A stretch of DNA of 52,116 nucleotides from Candidatus Methanofastidiosum methylothiophilum (GTDB lineage: Archaea; Methanobacteriota_B; Thermococci; Methanofastidiosales; Methanofastidiosaceae): NCBI GenBank assembly GCA_001587675.1, contig LNGD01000001.1:1-52116 (forward strand). The letters run 5' to 3'. This document shows, piece after piece, positions 16,798 to 24,072 of the stretch. Position 1 is the stretch's first letter, and every line of letters begins with the position of its first letter. The notes under the pieces were generated by a model, which saw nothing but the letters and a program-made list of their open reading frames with translations, had not been told where the DNA came from and searched no databases. The position numbers were made by a program, and so were the translations under genes.

Positions 16798-17840
16798 AGT
16801 GGAATGTATTCAGCGACAAGTCTTTTGTAAATTGGGTATTCTTTTATTATGCCAATTTTTATTTTTCTAGAAAAATTTGTATCTTCGGATATTTCTTCAG
16901 CAATTGCCCAATGTGTGTAAACTTTGTCATCTTCAATTTCGTACATTCTCTTTGAGATATTTATTTTATTTATTAGATATTCAACTATTTCTTCTGTATC
17001 CCCTTCTAATACTCCTTTGACAATTAAACAGTCTTCTATTTCTTCATAGTACTTTTTAGTGTTTCTAGCCCTTATTTCCCATCTTCTTCTCAGTTGGATT
17101 GCGTCTTTTAGAACAGAAGGGCAGAAATGAATAGGAATATTTGAATCCTCAAAAGTTTCTATCAATTCAAGTGAAAGTTCTTTACTACCTTTAATCATGC
17201 TTGTATCGCTATCAAATTCAAATCCTCTTTCACAAAGATTATCCCAATTAGTATCAGTGTACTCAAATTCATTTAAATTAACAAAGGAAAGGTGAGTTTT
17301 TTCAGCCGCTTGTATTATTTTTTTTATCCTTTCAAAATCCCCAGGTATAGCAGGTATCTCAATACCAAAAATAAAGTTCATATCCAGAAAAGCATCGAGC
17401 TTCTGTATTTCATCTGCATTTTTAACATGAAATCTAACTTCATCGACATAACCTTCTAATTTCTTAAGATTTAATACAGATTTATCAGTTGTTCCCGTAT
17501 ACAAATGGATATGCGCACTATTATAATTGTCTTTAATTAACTTGGAATACTCTAAGCATCTGTTTATTCTTAAAAGTGGATCTCCACCGGTCAAACTTAT
17601 TCCTTTTGAACTACATGCTTTTAATTCTTCTAAAATATCTTGGTTCCCCTCTATTTTTCTTTCATTTATATATGAAAAGTCCCTCCCCTTCTTCTCTTCT
17701 GACAATGGGCAGTAATAACAATTAACGTTGCAGACTCCAGTTACAAATAAAACTGATTTTCTACCTTTAATACATAATTTGCACCCTTTAGAAATTTTAC
17801 CTGTATGATATGAGTTAGCATCAGTTTTTTTAATGGACAT
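16794..17840 (-). CDS. Radical SAM protein, COG2108-type
   Basis: A 348-residue radical SAM enzyme. The [4Fe-4S] cluster motif CxxxCxxC is CNVNCYYC within SVLFVTGVCNVNCYYCPLSE. The SAM-binding GGD follows in ISLTGGDPLLR. Additional cysteines near the N-terminus (GCKLC) could bind a second metal or cluster. The architecture matches the archaeal COG2108 family of unassigned reaction. The transcript is probably leaderless: CTTTTAAAGG lies at 17866-17875, about 30 bases before the ATG. The stop overlaps that of the convergent surface-protein gene. The reaction cannot be told from sequence. Confidence 0.8.
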   Translation of the reverse strand: MSIKKTDANSYHTGKISKGCKLCIKGRKSVLFVTGVCNVNCYYCPLSEEKKGRDFSYINERKIEGNQDILEELKACSSKGISLTGGDPLLRINRCLEYSKLIKDNYNSAHIHLYTGTTDKSVLNLKKLEGYVDEVRFHVKNADEIQKLDAFLDMNFIFGIEIPAIPGDFERIKKIIQAAEKTHLSFVNLNEFEYTDTNWDNLCERGFEFDSDTSMIKGSKELSLELIETFEDSNIPIHFCPSVLKDAIQLRRRWEIRARNTKKYYEEIEDCLIVKGVLEGDTEEIVEYLINKINISKRMYEIEDDKVYTHWAIAEEISEDTNFSRKIKIGIIKEYPIYKRLVAEYIPL

Positions 17841-17865
17841 TAAATTTTATATTGCCTATTCCCTT

Positions 17866-17875
17866 TAAAAGATAT
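17866..17875 (-). promoter_or_regulatory. Putative TATA box of the COG2108 radical SAM gene
   Basis: Reverse-strand CTTTTAAAGG is centred about 30 bases before the ATG at 17840 and there is no ribosome site. The remaining part of the divergent gap holds TTATTTAAAC and ATATATAAAA, likely promoter elements of the polyprenyl synthase gene. Confidence 0.35.
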
Positions 17876-17925
17876 CTTCAAAACTTATTTAAACTAATAT
17901 ATAAAAATTGTTTAAAGGTGTACCA

Positions 17926-19041
17926 ATGGACTTTGTTAAGGTCACAAGTGAACTAAAAAAAGAAGTAGAAGACGAGATCAAATCCTTCTTTGAAATAGAA
18001 TTGCAATCTATTAAAAATGATATAATTTGTGATTTTTATAAAGATATAAGGCATCATACACTTCTTGGTGGAAAAAGACTTAGACCAATTATGTGTATTA
18101 TGGCTTATAGCGGTTATTCTTCTTATGACAATAGAATACTAAGAGCCTCGATAGCGTTTGAACTTCTACATTCTTCTTCGCTTATATTGGACGATGCGAT
18201 GGATGAGGACGTTATCAGACACGGAGAGAAAACTTTCAATGCGATATATGCTGATAAATTTCTTAAGTCGGCCAGGTTTGATCTTACCCCTTACTCAGAC
18301 GGAGGTAATTGGATAAAAAAAGATGGTCTTTCACGACTTCTTCTTATTCAAAGATCCATTTCAAGGTATTCTTATGCATTATCTGTTCTTGGTTCAAATA
18401 TAATGTATGCATTAAGTGAAAAGGCAATAAGGTCTAGTGGGTTTAATGAAAGTCTAATTTCAAAAGCGTTGGATATGCACAGAGAAATGTACACTAAATT
18501 AAATGAAGGCCAGCTTTTAGATATCCTTATGGAACAAAAAGGGGGTAACGAAGAAAAGTATTTTGAAATGATAGATAATAAAACAGGTATTCTTTTCAAA
18601 TATCCTTTAAGAATTGGGCTTTTATTTACAGATAAAGTCGATATTAATTCTTTAGATAGGTACTCTCAATATCTTTCAAGAGCTTTTCAGGTTCATGATG
18701 ATATACTTGGTATTTTTGGAGAAGAGAATACTACTGGAAAACCTGTCGATAGTGACATTAAAGAAGGGAAGAATACCCTATTGGTCATAAAGACTTTTGA
18801 GTTGGCAGATGAAACTCAACTAAGAAAAGTAAAAGCAATCATTGGAAACAAAAATGCTTCTCCTGGGGATATTGAGGAAATTAAAGATATTATGCGTGAA
18901 TGTGGTTCACTTGACTACTGTTGTAAAAAAGAAAATGAATTTATCACAGCTGCTAAAGAATCAATTGATCCTCACATGGAAGAAAAATCTAAAAATTTTC
19001 TAACTGAACTTTGTGATTTTATTATAAAAAGAAAGTATTAG
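17926..19041 (+). CDS. Polyprenyl diphosphate synthase (geranylgeranyl type)
   Basis: A 371-residue trans-prenyltransferase that extends isoprenoid diphosphates for archaeal lipid chains. The first Asp-rich motif is LILDDAMDEDVIRHG and the second is VHDDILGIFGEENTTGKPVD, with the HTLLGGKRLRPIM substrate motif upstream. The second motif reads DDILG, as in some geranylgeranyl synthases, rather than DDxxD. There is an insertion of roughly 30 residues after the first motif (LTPYSDGGNWIKKDGLSRLL). An in-frame TTG at 17908 exists, but AAAGGTGT leads to the ATG at 17926. Product chain length cannot be set from sequence; C20 is likely. Confidence 0.88.
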   Translation: MDFVKVTSELKKEVEDEIKSFFEIELQSIKNDIICDFYKDIRHHTLLGGKRLRPIMCIMAYSGYSSYDNRILRASIAFELLHSSSLILDDAMDEDVIRHGEKTFNAIYADKFLKSARFDLTPYSDGGNWIKKDGLSRLLLIQRSISRYSYALSVLGSNIMYALSEKAIRSSGFNESLISKALDMHREMYTKLNEGQLLDILMEQKGGNEEKYFEMIDNKTGILFKYPLRIGLLFTDKVDINSLDRYSQYLSRAFQVHDDILGIFGEENTTGKPVDSDIKEGKNTLLVIKTFELADETQLRKVKAIIGNKNASPGDIEEIKDIMRECGSLDYCCKKENEFITAAKESIDPHMEEKSKNFLTELCDFIIKRKY

Positions 19042-19045
19042 AAAA

Positions 19046-19552
19046 TTACTCAAAAACAATATCTACGTTCTCGCCCGTAATTAACAAAAGTATTTCTTTA
19101 ACACTTTTTGTTGTAATAGGAAGCTTCTTTTCAAACTCTTTTCCTAATCTTAATCTCTTTAAGATGGAACCGTCTGGCAAGTAAACAATATTTATCCCAT
19201 GAACTTTAGCTGGGTATAATAGGTCAGAAGCAACTTTTTTGATATCTTTACTTTCTTCAATTACTCTTATTTTTTTGTTTAATTTTTTGCTTAATACCCT
19301 AATTACATTGCCACCTTTACCAATAATACTCCCTATCTCTCCTGCTTCAATGAGAATAATTATAAGATTACCTACCTTAATGCTCCTCTTGAACTTTACC
19401 TCTTTAAGCCCTTTATTTTCTTGGGCAAGTCTGTAAAGCTCTTTTGCAATTTCGAGGTCAGTGTCATTAAGTTCGCCATCTTTAATTTTTTCGGTACAAC
19501 CTGGGCAGAGCATTCCAGTCTTCAAACAAATCTCACAAAAAGGTAGCTCCAA
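19046..19552 (-). CDS. KH-domain protein with N-terminal cysteine pairs
   Basis: A 168-residue RNA-binding protein. The N-terminus carries CEIC and CPGC pairs (a likely zinc site). The KH motif is IGSIIGKGGNVIRVLSKKLN, with the GxxG loop as GKGG. Proteins of this layout are widespread in Euryarchaeota and are sometimes called NusA-like. The start is a TTG with GAGGGTGA upstream; no nearby ATG gives the cysteine pairs. It is convergent with the polyprenyl synthase gene, five bases apart. The RNA target is unknown. Confidence 0.75.
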   Translation of the reverse strand: MELPFCEICLKTGMLCPGCTEKIKDGELNDTDLEIAKELYRLAQENKGLKEVKFKRSIKVGNLIIILIEAGEIGSIIGKGGNVIRVLSKKLNKKIRVIEESKDIKKVASDLLYPAKVHGINIVYLPDGSILKRLRLGKEFEKKLPITTKSVKEILLLITGENVDIVFE

Positions 19553-19610
19553 TTCTCTTTCACCCTCTATATTACAACTTTATTTTCCTATCTTAGCCCT
19601 TTTTAAAAAG

Positions 19611-19664
19611 GTTTCGGTAATTATTTTTTTAAAAATAAATGGTAAAATAAATCTTTCCCGAAAC
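19611..19664. repeat. Inverted repeat in the divergent gap upstream of homoserine dehydrogenase
   Basis: GTTTCGG at 19611-19617 and its reverse complement CCGAAAC at 19658-19664, 40 bases apart, flank AT-rich sequence that should contain the promoters. It could be a looping operator, but seven-base arms can arise by chance. Confidence 0.2.
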
Positions 19665-19719
19665 TCTTAAATAATAAATAAAAATAGAGTATTCACTATT
19701 ATTTAGAGGATGAATTTTT

Positions 19720-20736
19720 ATGAAAAAAGTAAAACTAGGCGTTGTAGGATTTGGCGTCGTTGGAAAAGGAGTATGCAAGGTAATAAGAGATAGAGCAGAA
19801 CAATACAAAAACAAATATGGCGTTGACTTTAGAATAGTATGCGTTGCAGATATGCTAAATTCTATTTATGATGAAAACGGAATTGACTTAGTTAAGTTAA
19901 TGGATCATAATCAAGAAAGATCCCTCATGATTAATTATCCTGATTCTTCCAAAGATAAAAAATGGAATGGAGAAATGGCCATAGAGAATATAGATGCAGA
20001 CATAATCATAGAAGTTACCCCAACAAACATCAAAGATGCTCAACCCGGAATGAATCATATTATGAAAGCTTTTGAAAAAGAAATGCATGTTGTAACCTCA
20101 AATAAAGGTCCCTTAGCACTTCATTATGACAAGGTAATAAAGGCAAAGGAAAAAAGCGGTAAAGATTTTAGATATGAAGCAACTGTTGGGGGGACAATGC
20201 CTGTAATTAATCTTGCACAAGAAGCATTAAAAGGAAATGAGATTATCTCTGTAAAAGGTATTTTAAACGGTACAACAAATTATATACTTTCGAACATGGC
20301 GTTTGAAGGAAAAAAATTTGGCGAAGCACTAAAGGAAGCACAGGAGAAAGGCTATGCGGAAGCAAATCCTGCCCAAGACATTGAAGGCTGGGATGCAGCA
20401 TGCAAAGCTACCATTCTTTCAAATACATTAATGAATAAATCAATGACCTTGAAAGATGTAAAAGTTCAAGGAATATCTGGAGTAATGATGGAAGATGTCA
20501 TAGAAGCAAAAAATAATGGGAATATAATTAAATTAATCGTAGAGGTTACTGAAAAAGGTGCAAAGGTAGAACCAACAGCGGTTCCACTCAACTCCCCTCT
20601 TGCAGTCACCGGTACTTTAAATGTCGCTGTTTTTGATACAGATTTATCCAAAGATATAACTGTAATGGGCAGGGGTGCAGGCCAGATAGAAACAGCGGCT
20701 GCAATCATGAGCGATGTATTTGCAATAGTTAGATAA
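19720..20736 (+). CDS. hom: Homoserine dehydrogenase
   Basis: A 338-residue NAD(P)-dependent enzyme reducing aspartate semialdehyde to homoserine, on the route to threonine and methionine. The Rossmann motif is GVVGFGVVGKGVCKVI at residues 7-22. The catalytic segment is KGILNGTTNYILSNM, with EANPAQDIEGWDAACKATIL after it. There is no C-terminal ACT domain, so feedback by threonine through that domain is not expected. AGAGGATGA precedes the ATG. The gene for aspartate semialdehyde dehydrogenase follows after one gene, forming a small amino-acid operon. Confidence 0.93.
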   Translation: MKKVKLGVVGFGVVGKGVCKVIRDRAEQYKNKYGVDFRIVCVADMLNSIYDENGIDLVKLMDHNQERSLMINYPDSSKDKKWNGEMAIENIDADIIIEVTPTNIKDAQPGMNHIMKAFEKEMHVVTSNKGPLALHYDKVIKAKEKSGKDFRYEATVGGTMPVINLAQEALKGNEIISVKGILNGTTNYILSNMAFEGKKFGEALKEAQEKGYAEANPAQDIEGWDAACKATILSNTLMNKSMTLKDVKVQGISGVMMEDVIEAKNNGNIIKLIVEVTEKGAKVEPTAVPLNSPLAVTGTLNVAVFDTDLSKDITVMGRGAGQIETAAAIMSDVFAIVR

Positions 20737-20745
20737 GGTGCTCCA

Positions 20746-21498
20746 ATGAAGCTTCTAAGGTACAGCTACAACGAAAAAATTGAAAATGGGATACTTGAAA
20801 AAGATATAATAAAAAGAATTAAAGGAGATTATTTTTCTAGTTTTCAAATAACTGAAGATGAAGTTAATTTAAGCAAAGTAAAGTTGCTTTCACCAACAAC
20901 GCCTTCCAAAATTGTAGCTGTAGGTCTAAATTATGTAGATCATGCAAAGGAACTAAAAATGGAAATACCAAAAAATCCAATCATATTTATAAAGCCCGCT
21001 AGTACAGTTATTGGGCCAGAAGAACCTATAATCTACCCCGAATCTTCAACTCAAGTTGATTATGAAGTTGAACTTGGAGTAGTTATAGGAAAAAGAGCAA
21101 AGAATGTGGAAAAGGATGAAGCAGAGGAATATATATTAGGCTACACAGTATTCAATGACGTTACAGCAAGAGATCTTCAAAGAAAAGATACTCAATGGAC
21201 AAGGGCCAAATCATTTGATACATTTGCTCCGATTGGACCTTTAATCGAAACAAATCTTGATCCTTTAGACCTTCAAATATCCTTAAAATTAAACGGGGAG
21301 TTAAGACAGAATTCATCTACAAAAAACATGATATTTAATTGTTATGAGCTATTAGAATTTATATCTGAAATAATGCCTCTCGAACCTGGGGATGTCATAG
21401 CAACAGGCACCCCTCCCGGGGTAGGGCCAATGAAAAGAGGGGACGTAGTAGAAGCAAAAATAGAAGGAATTGGAACATTAAGAAATTATGTTATTTAA
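20746..21498 (+). CDS. Fumarylacetoacetate hydrolase (FAH) family protein
   Basis: A 250-residue metal-dependent hydrolase, isomerase or decarboxylase of the FAH fold. The metal-binding Glu residues lie in YEVELGVVIGK, and the hallmark GYTVFNDVTARDLQRKDTQW is followed by KSFDTFAPIGP and ATGTPPGVGPM. Members act on acylpyruvates, oxaloacetate or related keto acids. It lies between homoserine dehydrogenase and aspartate semialdehyde dehydrogenase, 9 bases from the first and 20 from the second, so it is co-transcribed. A housekeeping role removing reactive oxo-acids is a reasonable guess. The exact substrate is unknown. Confidence 0.87.
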   Translation: MKLLRYSYNEKIENGILEKDIIKRIKGDYFSSFQITEDEVNLSKVKLLSPTTPSKIVAVGLNYVDHAKELKMEIPKNPIIFIKPASTVIGPEEPIIYPESSTQVDYEVELGVVIGKRAKNVEKDEAEEYILGYTVFNDVTARDLQRKDTQWTRAKSFDTFAPIGPLIETNLDPLDLQISLKLNGELRQNSSTKNMIFNCYELLEFISEIMPLEPGDVIATGTPPGVGPMKRGDVVEAKIEGIGTLRNYVI

Positions 21499-21518
21499 TT
21501 TAGAATAATGGTGATATT

Positions 21519-22601
21519 ATGGAAAAAATAAATGTAGGTGTCATTGGAGCCACAGGAATGGTCGGTCAAAATTATATTAGACTATTAGACAATCACCCAT
21601 GGTTTAACGTTACATATGTTGCCGCATCACCTAAGAGTGCAGGTAAATCGTATGAAGAAGCAGTAATGGGCAAATGGCAAATGATTACAGATCCGCCAGA
21701 AAAAGTGAAAAAGCTAATAGTTGGAGATGCTAATAACGTAAGTAATGCAATAGGAAAATGTAATTTAGTTTTCTCTGCTCTTGAAATGGAAAAAGAAAAA
21801 ATAAAAGAGCTCGAAGTTGAATACGCTAAAGCAGGCATACCTGTGTTTTCTAATGCATCTGCAAATAGAAATGTTGATACAATCCCAATGTTAATTCCTG
21901 AAATAAACAGTAATCATATTGAGGTAATATCTCATCAGAAGAAAGTATATGGATTTGATAAAGGTTTCATAGTTGTAAAGCCAAATTGTTCTTTACAAAG
22001 TTATATGACACCAGTATATGCATTAATTAAAGCCGGATACGAAGTCAAAAGAATGATAATCACAACAATGCAAGCAGTATCGGGAGCTGGATACCCTGGT
22101 GTACCATCCCTTGATATGATTGATAATATTGTACCTTTCATTTCGGGAGAAGAAGAAAAATCTGAAGTGGAGCCTCAAAAAATTATGGGTAAAATAGTTA
22201 ATGGTAAAATAGTAAACGATACAAGTATTAAGATATCTGCCCATTGTAACAGGGTTCCGGTAATTGATGGACATACAGCATGTGTAAGTTTAGAATTTGG
22301 ACCAAAAAAACCTTCTTTAGACGAAATTAAAAAAATTTGGAGGGAATTCAAATCCGAACCACAAGAATTAAACTTACCTTTTGCACCAAAGCATCCAATC
22401 ATTTATAGAGAAGAAAACAATAGGCCACAGCCCAAAAAAGATAGAGATAGTGACAAAGCTATGGCAGCTACAATAGGTAGATTAAGAGAATGCAAAGTAT
22501 TTGATATCCGTTTTGTTTGCCTTTCTCATAATACAGTTAGAGGTGCAGCCGGCGGAGGAATATTAAATGCTGAGCTTCTCAAAGCCAAAGGATACCTTTG
22601 A
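21519..22601 (+). CDS. asd: Aspartate-semialdehyde dehydrogenase, archaeal/fungal type
   Basis: A 360-residue NADP-dependent enzyme making aspartate semialdehyde from aspartyl phosphate. The Rossmann motif is GVIGATGMVGQNYIRLL. The catalytic Cys is in VVKPNCSLQSYMTPVYAL. The substrate-binding segment is CNRVPVIDGHTACVSLEF. The family usually reads NCST at the active site; here it is NCSL. GGTGAT with a three-base spacer precedes the ATG. The gene supplies homoserine dehydrogenase at 19720 and also the lysine route. The order hom, FAH-family gene, asd suggests one operon. Confidence 0.93.
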   Translation: MEKINVGVIGATGMVGQNYIRLLDNHPWFNVTYVAASPKSAGKSYEEAVMGKWQMITDPPEKVKKLIVGDANNVSNAIGKCNLVFSALEMEKEKIKELEVEYAKAGIPVFSNASANRNVDTIPMLIPEINSNHIEVISHQKKVYGFDKGFIVVKPNCSLQSYMTPVYALIKAGYEVKRMIITTMQAVSGAGYPGVPSLDMIDNIVPFISGEEEKSEVEPQKIMGKIVNGKIVNDTSIKISAHCNRVPVIDGHTACVSLEFGPKKPSLDEIKKIWREFKSEPQELNLPFAPKHPIIYREENNRPQPKKDRDSDKAMAATIGRLRECKVFDIRFVCLSHNTVRGAAGGGILNAELLKAKGYL

Positions 22602-22609
22602 GGATTATC

Positions 22610-23155
22610 ATGGGAACAGAAGAAGAAATACTCAAACGCCTTAAATCGATTAAAGGCATTCTTGAAGCTAAAATATTATCCCAAGAGGATATAGAAAAAA
22701 TAAGAGAATTTGAGATCCAAGCTGAAAAAAACAAAGCAGCTGGCGGCATGATGGATTTCATAAATGAGGGGGTATGGGAAGTTTTATCTAAAAAGATAAT
22801 TTTTCTTATTTTTATTGACGAAACATTCTCAGATAGAAAACATGGCCAGAGTTTAACTTTAATGAAGGACCCATCAGGTAATGTTCTCGGTAAGCTTCTT
22901 AGAAAAGACGAATTAACAGAATATAAAAATAGAAACGATGTTTTGTTTATCGGTGAAGATTTTGTTATCTTTTCAAATGTTAAAACTCAGGGTAAGCCTT
23001 ATTTCGTTATTCCTTCTCAAAAAGTTGATGAATTAAAAGATCTAAACGGTATATCTGCAAGTTTATGTGTCCCAACTGATTTGTTTTTTAAGGAAAAATA
23101 TAACATCAAAGGTGAAAATCTAGGAACTGTTATCATTGGAATAGATGAACCCTAA
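22610..23155 (+). CDS. Unknown 181-residue protein downstream of asd
   Basis: A soluble protein with no family I recognise. The first 65 residues are charged helices (EEEILKRLKSIKGILEAKIL, then KIREFEIQAEKNKAAGGMMD). The rest is an alpha/beta domain with DRKHGQSLTLMKDPSGNVLG and a hydrophobic C-terminal strand (LGTVIIGIDEP). No cysteine cluster, signal peptide or membrane helix is evident. The TTG at 22598 is in frame and overlaps the asd stop, but the GAGGATTATC sequence leads to the ATG at 22610. It is translationally linked to asd, so it is probably expressed with it. Confidence 0.6.
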   Translation: MGTEEEILKRLKSIKGILEAKILSQEDIEKIREFEIQAEKNKAAGGMMDFINEGVWEVLSKKIIFLIFIDETFSDRKHGQSLTLMKDPSGNVLGKLLRKDELTEYKNRNDVLFIGEDFVIFSNVKTQGKPYFVIPSQKVDELKDLNGISASLCVPTDLFFKEKYNIKGENLGTVIIGIDEP

Positions 23156-23187
23156 AAGTTTAAATCTAAATATTTTATTTTCATATT

Positions 23188-23979
23188 ATGATTAAGTATT
23201 CAATGTATGTCAAGGAATCTTCTTTTTTTCATAGCCTTGACCCAAGGACAAAAATAGTAATCCTTTTCTCAATATTTGGTCTCGCACTTTTATACAAAGA
23301 CCCATTATACCTTGGTATACTTGCATTTTTAGTTCTTTTTATTATTAGATTTTTATGTAAAATTAAAATCAGGAAACTTGCTATGTATATAAAACCTATT
23401 TTACCTTTGATTATAATGTCGTTATTACTCTGGCCTTTTTTCCAACCTACAGGAAAAATATTACTAGAATTTTGGCAAATAAAAGTAAGTGAAGATGGAA
23501 TTAAAATGGGACTTGCAATGACTTTTAGAATATTTACTATAATTATTGCGACCTTTCTACTTTTAATGACTACACTCCAAAGGGATCTAGTATTAGGTTT
23601 AATGAAATTTAAAGTTCCATATGAGTATTGTTTGACGCTTGCTATATCCCTAAGATATGTACCTACTCTAGCAGGGATAACTTATACTATAATGGACGCC
23701 CAGAGGTCAAGAGGCCTTGAGCTTGACAAAGGACCTATTCTAAAAAGAATAAAGAATTATGTTCCCATAATAACTCCCTTAATTATTGGTTCCATAAGAA
23801 TGGCTGAAGAGCTTGCAATTGCTATTGAATCTAGGGGATTTGGTTATGGAGAAAGAACTTTTCTGAAAGAAATCTCCTTTAGGAAAATAGATTATTTTGT
23901 AATAATTGTTTCCATAATTATTCTAATGTTAGGAATTTATATTCGAATATTGGGATATGGAGAAATGGTTTTTAATTAG
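23188..23979 (+). CDS. ecfT: Energy-coupling factor transporter transmembrane protein EcfT
   Basis: A 263-residue membrane subunit of ECF vitamin and metal transporters, linking the ATPases EcfA/EcfA' to the substrate-binding S component. The opening SMYVKESSFFHSLDPRTKIV and the two coupling motifs, AQRSRGLELDKG and AIESRGFGYGER, are typical. There are about five to six helices. No EcfA or S-component gene is nearby, so the partners must be elsewhere. The ATG lacks a clear ribosome site and has TTTAAATCTAAAT about 28 bases upstream, suggesting a leaderless transcript. The substrate is unknown. Confidence 0.88.
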   Translation: MIKYSMYVKESSFFHSLDPRTKIVILFSIFGLALLYKDPLYLGILAFLVLFIIRFLCKIKIRKLAMYIKPILPLIIMSLLLWPFFQPTGKILLEFWQIKVSEDGIKMGLAMTFRIFTIIIATFLLLMTTLQRDLVLGLMKFKVPYEYCLTLAISLRYVPTLAGITYTIMDAQRSRGLELDKGPILKRIKNYVPIITPLIIGSIRMAEELAIAIESRGFGYGERTFLKEISFRKIDYFVIIVSIIILMLGIYIRILGYGEMVFN

Positions 23980-24043
23980 TTAATGATTTTACTAGGATAA
24001 TTAAGTAATTATTTTTCAGATGAAATATTAAATTTTCAAAAGA

Positions 24044-24053
24044 CTTTTAAAAG
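24044..24053 (+). promoter_or_regulatory. Putative TATA box of the ARC/Mpa-like ATPase gene
   Basis: CTTTTAAAAG, a perfect palindrome, is centred 25 bases before the GTG at 24073, and there is no ribosome site, which fits a leaderless transcript. Confidence 0.4.
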
Positions 24054-24072
24054 ATTAACACCATCGAAATAT

